Positions 54,583 to 64,000 of a stretch of DNA of 64,000 bases are shown one piece after another (position 1 is the stretch's first letter; each line of letters starts with the position of its first letter). Source of the stretch: Vallitalea okinawensis (GTDB taxonomy: Bacteria; Bacillota; Clostridia; Lachnospirales; PQDH01); contig NZ_PQDH01000009.1 of assembly GCF_002964605.1 (NCBI RefSeq), forward strand, positions 62,001-126,000, written 5' to 3'. The notes beneath the pieces were generated by a model. The model ran no database searches and had not been told where the DNA came from. It worked only from the letters and a program-made list of their open reading frames with translations. A program made the translations under genes and the position numbers.

Positions 54583-54996
54583 CTATCTACCTTTATCAAA
54601 CTCAGCAACTTCTATACGTGTTAAAGCTCTCTTAAGAGAAACTTCTGCACGAATAAGGTCAATATCATCTTTTAGATCCTGAGCTAATCGTTCTTCTGCA
54701 CGTTTAACAGCTGCTTTAGCACGATCAACATCTAACTCGTATGGCCATTCTGCAGAATCTGTGAGAACAGTCAAGCGATCATCTCGAGATTCAAAATAAC
54801 CACCATGAACAGCAATAACCTTTTCTTCGTCTCCTTGAATGATTGTAAAAGAAGATGAATCAATTAATGCTGTGATAGGAATATGATCATAAAGTATAGC
54901 CAATTCCCCTTCTGTACTTTTAAAAACAGCTTTATCTACTTGCCCATCAAAGAAGATGCGGTCAGGTGTAATTATTTTTAAGTTTAATTGATCCAT
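54583..54996 (-). CDS. atpC: F1 ATP synthase epsilon subunit
   Basis: This 137-residue epsilon subunit has an N-terminal beta sandwich (LNLKIITPDRIFFDGQVDKA) and a C-terminal helical pair (about 88-137) that regulates rotation and ATP hydrolysis. AGGTG lies six bases before the ATG at 54996; an upstream GTG overlaps the atpD stop. It is the last gene of the operon, followed by a terminator. Confidence 0.95.
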   Translation of the reverse strand: MDQLNLKIITPDRIFFDGQVDKAVFKSTEGELAILYDHIPITALIDSSSFTIIQGDEEKVIAVHGGYFESRDDRLTVLTDSAEWPYELDVDRAKAAVKRAEERLAQDLKDDIDLIRAEVSLKRALTRIEVAEFDKGR

Positions 54997-55005
54997 AGCC
55001 ATCAC

Positions 55006-56436
<1,431 letters not shown>

Positions 56437-56441
56437 CTACG

Positions 56442-57302
56442 CTACTTAAGTGCTTCGGCTCCACCTACGATTTCTGAAAGCTCTTGGGTAATACTACCTT
56501 GTCTAGCTCTATTTTTAGCAAGGGTTAGTTGATCAATCATATCATCTGCATTATTGGTTGCAGAGTCCATTGCCGTCATTCTTGCCCCTTGTTCACTTGC
56601 TGATGATTCTACTAAAGCACCATATAAAATACTTTCCACATATTTAGGAATGATTTGTCCTAAAACATACTCTGGACTAGGCTCATAAGTCATCTTTTCA
56701 GTGACATCTTCCTGACCATACTCCTTAAAATCATCCATATTAAGCGGGAAAAGCTTCATGGTCATAGGTACTTGATTGATAGTAGATTCAAATTTTGTAT
56801 ACGCTAAATGGATCTCATCAATGACCCCTTCTTCATAAAGCTTTAACATTTCATCAGCTAAAGCTTTTGCTTGGCGGAAATTAGGTCGTTCTGAATAGCC
56901 AATATAGGATTTAAGAATTTCATAATCGTTTCTTTTAAAGTAATCTCTGGCTTTCTTACCAACAGCAACGATTACAGAACTCTCTTTATCTTTAATCTCG
57001 GTTGATACTAGCTTACAGACTCCCATGTTATAACTTCCAGCCAAGCCACGGTCAGAAGTGATCACGATATAGGCTCTCTTTTTAACTTCACGGTCCGTTT
57101 GAAAAGGCATATCAATATCATCGGTTGTTGATAAAATGGCACCGATGGTTTCACGGGTCTTTTCAAAATAAGGTCTTGTTAAAGAAACCTGACTCTTTGC
57201 TTTTTGTAGCTTTACCGTAGAAACTAATTTCATTGCCTTTGTTATTTGCTTCGTACCTTCAACACTCTTTATACGAAGCTCTATATCTCTAACGGATGCC
57301 AT
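56442..57302 (-). CDS. atpG: F1 ATP synthase gamma subunit
   Basis: This 286-residue central-shaft protein is helical at both ends: MASVRDIELRIKSVEGTKQITKAMKLVS at the start and RARQGSITQELSEIVGGAEAL at the end contact the alpha-beta ring. It lies between atpA and atpD with short gaps. The start has an AGGAGTG site. Confidence 0.98.
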   Translation of the reverse strand: MASVRDIELRIKSVEGTKQITKAMKLVSTVKLQKAKSQVSLTRPYFEKTRETIGAILSTTDDIDMPFQTDREVKKRAYIVITSDRGLAGSYNMGVCKLVSTEIKDKESSVIVAVGKKARDYFKRNDYEILKSYIGYSERPNFRQAKALADEMLKLYEEGVIDEIHLAYTKFESTINQVPMTMKLFPLNMDDFKEYGQEDVTEKMTYEPSPEYVLGQIIPKYVESILYGALVESSASEQGARMTAMDSATNNADDMIDQLTLAKNRARQGSITQELSEIVGGAEALK

Positions 57303-57328
57303 AGCATCACTCCTAGCACATGATCATA

Positions 57329-58837
<1,509 letters not shown>

Positions 58838-58882
58838 CTATTAACACCGCCTTTCTATATATCTCTAAAAGGTAAGGTCGGT

Positions 58883-59428
58883 TTAGCTAAGTTGAACCTG
58901 CTTTAATGATTTAGTCAGTCCGTTTAGCTTACCTTTAATACTGTTATCAATGACGTTATCACCAACACGAAGGATGAGCCCTCCAATTAACTCTGGATTA
59001 ACTTCAAAAACCATGTCGATGTTATCTTTTAATTTATCTTCTAAGGTTGCTTTTAATTTGTTCTTTTGCTCATCAGATAGTTCCACAGCAGAGCTGATGG
59101 AAGCTGTTACTAACTTCTTATAGCGTTTGTATTCTTCTAAATAATACTCAAGAATAGCTATAATGTGATCTTGACGAGCTTTCTTTAATACAAGAATTAA
59201 AAGTCCTAATAAATCTTTTTGGATGTTACCTTTAAAGATCTTCTCTAATGTGTTTTGTTTCTCATCCACATTAATTTTAGGATGATCTAGGAAGTGAAGC
59301 ATATCTTCATCTTGTCGAAGAACACTTAATAACTCTTCCACATCTTTTTTAATTTCTTCAACTAAATTCTTTTCTAGTGCTACCGCAAATAAGGCCTCAC
59401 CGTATCTTCTAGCAACTATTCCTTCCAT
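58883..59428 (-). CDS. atpH: F1 ATP synthase delta subunit (OSCP)
   Basis: This 181-residue stator protein has an N-terminal helical bundle (VARRYGEALFAVALEKN) and a C-terminal domain with VNPELIGGLILRVGDNVID, the conserved OSCP signature. It overlaps the end of atpF by 13 bases, so translation is coupled. Confidence 0.97.
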   Translation of the reverse strand: MEGIVARRYGEALFAVALEKNLVEEIKKDVEELLSVLRQDEDMLHFLDHPKINVDEKQNTLEKIFKGNIQKDLLGLLILVLKKARQDHIIAILEYYLEEYKRYKKLVTASISSAVELSDEQKNKLKATLEDKLKDNIDMVFEVNPELIGGLILRVGDNVIDNSIKGKLNGLTKSLKQVQLS

Positions 59429-60003
59429 AGGCTATCCCCTATCTCATCAATGGATTCCTCAAGTAATTTACTTTGAAGAGCTGGGTCCATTGAAGAAGCA
59501 ATAAACTTGCTGGCCATAAGTGAAGCAACTTGGATAACTTCTTGCTTAATTTCATCACGTGCTTTTTCTTCTTCACGTTTTATCTCTAATTTCGCTCGCT
59601 TAATGATACGTTCTGCTTCTTCTTTCGCCTCATTAATCATATCTTTTTGCTGATCAAGAGCTTTTTTATGAGCTTCGCCTAAAATGCGATCTGCTTCTTC
59701 TTCGATATGAGCGATTTTATGTTCATATTTTTCACGTAATTCCTTGACTTCCTGCTTACCTTCGGTAATGTCATTAAAGTCATTCTCAATGCCTTCTTGT
59801 CTCTTTTTCAGTGCTTCTCTAATCGGATTAAAGAGAATTTTCCCTAATAGATAAAAGAGGACGAGAATCATAATTAAATGCAATGCACCTCTGATTAAGA
59901 GATCAAGGTCAAAGTTAACAACTTCTCCCTCTCCAGCAGTCTTACCTGCAGATAACATCGCAATATTCATTGCTTTCGTTGTGAAGGCAGATATTATTGA
60001 CAC
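59416..60003 (-). CDS. atpF: Fo ATP synthase b subunit
   Basis: This 195-residue stator stalk protein has one membrane helix (around residues 35-60; ALHLIMILVLFYLLGKILF) followed by a long charged helical coil, RQEGIENDFNDITEGKQEVK and onward. The start is a GTG at 60003 with GGAGG eight bases upstream. There is a long gap of 177 bases between it and the c-subunit gene, containing a 14-base-pair hairpin. Confidence 0.96.
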   Translation of the reverse strand: MSIISAFTTKAMNIAMLSAGKTAGEGEVVNFDLDLLIRGALHLIMILVLFYLLGKILFNPIREALKKRQEGIENDFNDITEGKQEVKELREKYEHKIAHIEEEADRILGEAHKKALDQQKDMINEAKEEAERIIKRAKLEIKREEEKARDEIKQEVIQVASLMASKFIASSMDPALQSKLLEESIDEIGDSLWKE

Positions 60004-60074
60004 GTCTTATTCCTCCCTTCGGTCTGTACATACCCGAATATCAACTCAACACATTAACATCAGCCTCTACTATA

Positions 60075-60117
60075 CTGGCACATCATAGTGATCATGATAC
60101 GGACCATGATGCACCAG
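60075..60117 (-). promoter_or_regulatory. Intercistronic hairpin between the c-subunit gene and atpF
   Basis: CTGGCACATCATAG (60075-60088) pairs at all 14 positions, wobbles included, with CCATGATGCACCAG (60104-60117) around a 15-base loop. No T run follows on either strand, so it is not a normal terminator. A role in mRNA processing or stability, raising the yield of c subunits, is plausible. Confidence 0.55.
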
Positions 60118-60180
60118 CCTGATTATATATGTTCGTTGTTTTCTTGGCTACATCTAAGTTTATTTTACTTTGCAGTATGA

Positions 60181-60495
<315 letters not shown>

Positions 60496-60501
60496 TTAAT
60501 T

Positions 60502-61047
<546 letters not shown>

Positions 61048-61081
61048 TTATTCACCTCACCTTCTTAGGTATAAACAATAC

Positions 61082-61816
61082 CTAATCATCCATTGCATTC
61101 GATACAAATGTCATACTTAACATAACGAAAATAAACGCTTGCAGTACTCCTGCAAATACATCAAAATAACCATGTAGTGCTATTGGTATACCTATTAATG
61201 CTAATACAGGAAGCATTGCATAATATAAACCAATAATAATGGTTCCACCTAACACGTTACCGAACAAACGGAAACCAAGAGATATAGGTGTTGAAATCTC
61301 ACCAATAAGGTTAATAGGTGTTAATAACCACATGGGCTCTGTGAAACCTTTTAACCAGTTTCCTACACCCTTCGAACGAATGGCAAAATAATGAATCATA
61401 AAGAATGTTAGCATTGCCAAACTGAAAGTTACAGCTAAATCTGCTGTTGGGGGACGCATGAATCCTATCGTAACGTCTCCATTGGAATTTACAACTGGTC
61501 CTAAGAATAGACCTGCAAGGTTACTTACGATGATGTAAATAAACATTGAGCCATAGAAGGAAGAAAAGCCAATGCATTTTTCTCCCATTGATGAAACGGT
61601 GAAATTATCCAGCATTTCAACGATAAATTCCATGACGTTTTGAACACCAGCAGGGATTTTTTTCGGCTTACCAATAAAGTATCGGATAACAAGGGCTATA
61701 AGTACTAACATCGTACATATGAAGAAAGAGACAATGAGTGATTCAGTGACCCAAAATTCATAATTACCTAACTTTACCGGAAAGACGTAATGGTTATTAA
61801 AATCAAATCCTCCCAT
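61082..61816 (-). CDS. atpB: Fo ATP synthase a subunit
   Basis: This 244-residue membrane stator has five or six helices. The essential Arg is in ISLGFRLFGNVLGG, and PINLIGEISTPIS precedes it. It forms the ion half-channels facing the c ring; the c ligands argue for sodium. The start at 61816 has AAAGGAG seven bases upstream. An internal promoter may lie in the 179-base gap before it. Confidence 0.97.
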   Translation of the reverse strand: MGGFDFNNHYVFPVKLGNYEFWVTESLIVSFFICTMLVLIALVIRYFIGKPKKIPAGVQNVMEFIVEMLDNFTVSSMGEKCIGFSSFYGSMFIYIIVSNLAGLFLGPVVNSNGDVTIGFMRPPTADLAVTFSLAMLTFFMIHYFAIRSKGVGNWLKGFTEPMWLLTPINLIGEISTPISLGFRLFGNVLGGTIIIGLYYAMLPVLALIGIPIALHGYFDVFAGVLQAFIFVMLSMTFVSNAMDD

Positions 61817-61857
61817 CCATTTCTCAACTCCTTTCTATACATTCCTAACTGATGATT

Positions 61858-61888
61858 ATTATATGTAACATAACAATATTACAGTCAA
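61858..61888 (-). promoter_or_regulatory. Possible internal promoter before atpB
   Basis: On the minus strand TTGACT (61883-61888), 19 bases, then TATAAT (61858-61863), about 40 bases before atpB. The boxes are good but the spacing is long. Confidence 0.4.
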
Positions 61889-61927
61889 AAACATATTACT
61901 TTAAATCAAACTTTCGTGCTTCGTGCC

Positions 61928-61945
61928 TATACAATATATTGTATA
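61928..61945. promoter_or_regulatory. Perfect 18-base palindrome between atpI and atpB
   Basis: TATACAATATATTGTATA is its own reverse complement. It lies about 40 bases upstream of the possible atpB promoter, where an operator could act. It could also form a weak AT hairpin in the transcript. Confidence 0.4.
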
Positions 61946-61995
61946 CGCGAAAAAATAATATATGTAGACATAAGATAATGAATCCATAAGAAACT

Positions 61996-62439
61996 CTAAA
62001 AATCAGAAGCTTCTTCCTCATCATCCTCCCATTCTACAAATTGTACGCTGCCATCTTTAGGTACAGACTTTTCAGAATATCCTTGAAGATAAGCAGCTAA
62101 TTTAAGTGATAGTATACCAATAATGGCACCAAAGATACCAATGCTTGGTTCCAAAGCTGCAACCACTAAAACAAGACCTGTTAGTAAATAGCGCATGAAG
62201 TAGTGAAGACTTGCATAGGATTGCGCCTTAACAGGATCCTTTTTTACAGCTTTTTTCATTGTTGACTCCATAAGTTTAACTTTTAATATTGAAAAGAGTC
62301 CACCAAATAAAAGTCCTTTGGCGAACACCCATGGATCGTAGGGATCATTTATTAAAATAAGACCTAGGCCAAAAACTATTCCTAGTATGCCAATTATTTT
62401 TATAGATAGTTGTATAAAGATTGAAGGTTTTTTATTCAT
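61996..62439 (-). CDS. atpI: ATP synthase subunit I (AtpI-like)
   Basis: This 147-residue protein has four predicted membrane helices and an acidic C-terminal tail (EWEDDEEEASDF). The position and profile fit the AtpI family, which helps assemble the c ring in several bacteria. Its start overlaps the preceding small gene by four bases (ATGA). Sequence conservation in this family is low, so the call rests on topology and context. Confidence 0.8.
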   Translation of the reverse strand: MNKKPSIFIQLSIKIIGILGIVFGLGLILINDPYDPWVFAKGLLFGGLFSILKVKLMESTMKKAVKKDPVKAQSYASLHYFMRYLLTGLVLVVAALEPSIGIFGAIIGILSLKLAAYLQGYSEKSVPKDGSVQFVEWEDDEEEASDF

Positions 62440-62672
62440 TTATTAGAATCCTTTCCTTTCTTCTTGGAATATTTCATTCCAGTGATATACATATTACGGA
62501 AAGCGGCTAATACACCTAAAATTGTAAAGATGATGAGAAATAATACTTGTGTACCCAAAAGTTTGTCTAAGAAACTACCTACTAAAATACAAATAAATAT
62601 AGGTATCGCCATCAAAAGACCAAATTGGGTGACTAACGACAAACCTTTCATCACTTTAGAGTCAAATTTCAA
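62436..62672 (-). CDS. atpZ: AtpZ/AtpI-family small membrane protein
   Basis: This 78-residue protein has two membrane helices (VTQFGLLMAIPIFICILVGSFLD and VLFLIIFTILGVLAAFRNMY) separated by a short loop with LDKLLGT. It heads the ATP synthase operon as AtpZ (also called AtpQ/AtpI) proteins do; these have been linked to ion supply or Fo assembly. The start is a TTG at 62672 with AAGTGGG eight bases upstream. Next comes atpI, overlapping by four bases. Confidence 0.8.
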   Translation of the reverse strand: MKFDSKVMKGLSLVTQFGLLMAIPIFICILVGSFLDKLLGTQVLFLIIFTILGVLAAFRNMYITGMKYSKKKGKDSNK

Positions 62673-62709
62673 TCAAAAAACCCACTTTCTACACTAAAAG
62701 ACTATTCTA

Positions 62710-62738
62710 ATTATACTCGCAAAATGAACGTGTGTCTA
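62710..62738 (-). promoter_or_regulatory. Main promoter of the ATP synthase operon
   Basis: On the minus strand TAGACA (62733-62738), 17 bases, then a perfect TATAAT (62710-62715), about 40 bases before the first gene. No clear terminator separates it from the upstream epimerase; only an AT-rich hairpin near 62835-62855 is seen. Confidence 0.65.
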
Positions 62739-62872
62739 GTAAAGAACAAAATTTTTAGTTATAAATTAGTACACATTGTATAACATTTTATTTTTATTTT
62801 TAGCATATTGAATAAACACTTCATAGCATTCTATAAAAACTATCTATATTTTTATAATAAAACTCTGCATTA

Positions 62873-64000
62873 CTACCCAAACATTTTTATCGTTTCTTCT
62901 TGAATACCAAAATATTTTAAGATAGAAGATACTATTCTAGCTGAGGCTTCCCCATCGCCAAATGGATTGTTGGATGTTGCCATTTTTTCATACTCACTTC
63001 TATTTTCCAACAATTCTTTCGCTAAGTTATAGATGTTTTCTTCATTAACACCTGCTAGTTTCAATGTTCCAGCATCAACACCTTCAGGGCGTTCTGTTAC
63101 ATTACGTAAAACAAGAACTGGTTTATTGAAGGAAGGTACTTCTTCTTGTAATCCACCAGAATCCGTTAATACTAAGTAACTTCTACGCAATAGGTTGTGC
63201 ATATCATTGATATCTAATGGATCTAATAAGTGAATGCGCTCATGTCCATCTAAGTATTTCCATGCTACTTCTCTTACAGCTGGGTTGAGATGAACTGCAT
63301 AAACAATTTCTACATCACCGTATTCGTCAGCAATTCTCTTCACTGCCTTACAGATGTTTTCTAAAGGCTCTCCAAGATTTTCTCGTCGATGGGCAGTCAT
63401 GGCGATAACCCTTTTACCTTCATAATCAATCTTATTCAGTGCATCAACAGTAAATTCATAGTCTTGTTTCACTGTTGTCTTAATAGCGTCAATAGCTGTA
63501 TTGCCTGTTATATAAATCAGATTTTCATCAATATTTTCTTTCAAGAGATTATCTTTTGCTAGTGTAGTCGGTGAAAAATGAAGATCTGCAATGCGACCTG
63601 TTAATTGTCTATTCATTTCTTCAGGGAAAGGTTCAAGTTTATTATAAGTTCTTAAACCAGCTTCCACATGCCCAACCTTAATGCGATTGTAATAAGCGAC
63701 TAAACTTCCAATGAAAGTTGTTGATGTATCGCCGTGAACCAGTACCAAATTAGGATTTTCCTTTTGCATGACCTTCTCTAAACCTTCTAAAGCTCTAACA
63801 GCAACACCTGTAAGCGTCTGTCTATCTTTCATTATATTCAAATCATAATCTGGTTTTATATCAAAAATCTCTAGGACTTGATCGAGCATTTCACGATGTT
63901 GTGCAGTAACACAGACCACGCTATGTATGTCATCACATGCTTCTAAAGCTTTTACAACTGGAGCCATCTTTGTTGCCTCTGGACGTGTACCAAAAATACT
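62873..64000 (-). CDS. wecB: UDP-N-acetylglucosamine 2-epimerase, non-hydrolysing (5' end outside window)
   Basis: The visible 375 codons lack only the first few residues. The frame is open to the right edge and reads SIFGTRPEATKMAPVVKALE, the conserved N-terminal motif, so the ATG at 63967 is internal and not the start. Other motifs are VHGDTSTTF, HVEAGLRTYNKLEPFPEEMNR and LTDSGGLQEE, the UDP-binding region. It interconverts UDP-GlcNAc and UDP-ManNAc for surface-polymer synthesis. It lies upstream of the ATP synthase operon in the same direction. Confidence 0.95.
   Translation of the reverse strand, partial: SIFGTRPEATKMAPVVKALEACDDIHSVVCVTAQHREMLDQVLEIFDIKPDYDLNIMKDRQTLTGVAVRALEGLEKVMQKENPNLVLVHGDTSTTFIGSLVAYYNRIKVGHVEAGLRTYNKLEPFPEEMNRQLTGRIADLHFSPTTLAKDNLLKENIDENLIYITGNTAIDAIKTTVKQDYEFTVDALNKIDYEGKRVIAMTAHRRENLGEPLENICKAVKRIADEYGDVEIVYAVHLNPAVREVAWKYLDGHERIHLLDPLDINDMHNLLRRSYLVLTDSGGLQEEVPSFNKPVLVLRNVTERPEGVDAGTLKLAGVNEENIYNLAKELLENRSEYEKMATSNNPFGDGEASARIVSSILKYFGIQEETIKMFG

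Noticed and set aside
60075-60117. Terminator between the c-subunit gene and atpF
   Set aside because: The stem is strong but no T run follows on either strand, and the downstream stator and F1 genes must be expressed.
63967-63967. ATG at 63967 as the start of the UDP-GlcNAc 2-epimerase
   Set aside because: The frame continues to the window edge and encodes the conserved FGTRPEATK motif upstream, so this Met is internal.

Overview
The window looks like a chromosomal segment of a low-GC, Gram-positive anaerobe of the class Clostridia. The signs are AT-rich DNA with strong AGGAGG-type ribosome sites, canonical Firmicutes gene orders (rpsF-ssb-rpsR, dnaE-pfkA, murB-rapZ-yvcK-whiA-crh, hprK-glk), a flavodiiron protein with rubredoxin, and a sodium-type ATP synthase with a duplicated c subunit as known from Acetobacterium. 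The abundance of oligosaccharide ABC transporters with membrane-bound AraC regulators or YesMN-type two-component systems suggests a free-living polysaccharide degrader, perhaps in the Lachnospirales. That placement is inference only. Most genes lie on the minus strand. The exceptions are the flavodiiron/feoAB block and one two-component system. Both window ends cut a gene. No rRNA, tRNA, CRISPR array, IS element or prophage was seen.

Layout. 1-4.3 kb: a truncated NifX-like gene, a three-unit tandem array of a structured 159-bp repeat, the two-gene AmmeMemoRadiSam module and a split chromate transporter. 4.4-5.7 kb: rpsR, ssb and rpsF. 5.7-13.9 kb: a carbohydrate locus with a membrane-bound AraC regulator, binding protein, two permeases and a heparinase II/III-type lyase. 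14.1-21.8 kb: nickel-pincer cofactor genes larE and larC, PspC-like membrane proteins, a flavodiiron protein, feoAB and larB. 22-25.6 kb: a DUF3604 protein, a ROK regulator and a 53-residue rubredoxin. 25.8-31.1 kb: pfkA, dnaE and a small membrane protein. 31.3-43.4 kb: a sugar-isomerase/ABC/MFS operon, a second binding protein divergent from a YesMN-type pair, and an orphan OpuAC-like lipoprotein. 43.4-47.6 kb: crh, whiA, yvcK, rapZ and murB. 47.8-52.3 kb: two paralogous chemoreceptors. 52.5-54.4 kb: glk and hprK. 54.6-62.7 kb: a complete F-type ATP synthase operon. 62.9-64.0 kb: a truncated UDP-GlcNAc 2-epimerase.

How the parts fit. The flavodiiron protein and the rubredoxin lie 7 kb apart, yet each has the same promoter layout with a PerR/Fur-type ATAAT-N-ATTAT box just downstream of the -10. 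That suggests one peroxide/oxygen or iron regulon. HPr kinase and a Crh-like protein with Glu at position 15 and Ser at 46 give a carbon-regulation pair. Both chemoreceptors carry sigma-D-like promoters. The ATP synthase keeps every sodium ligand in its single c subunit, but the fused double c subunit has lost the carboxylate in its second hairpin, which predicts a mixed rotor ring.

The least explained element is the approximately 105-bp hairpin repeat. It occurs as three tandem copies near 0.3-0.8 kb and as one inverted copy at 39.0 kb. The copies differ by compensatory base-pair changes in both stems, so the folded structure itself appears conserved.
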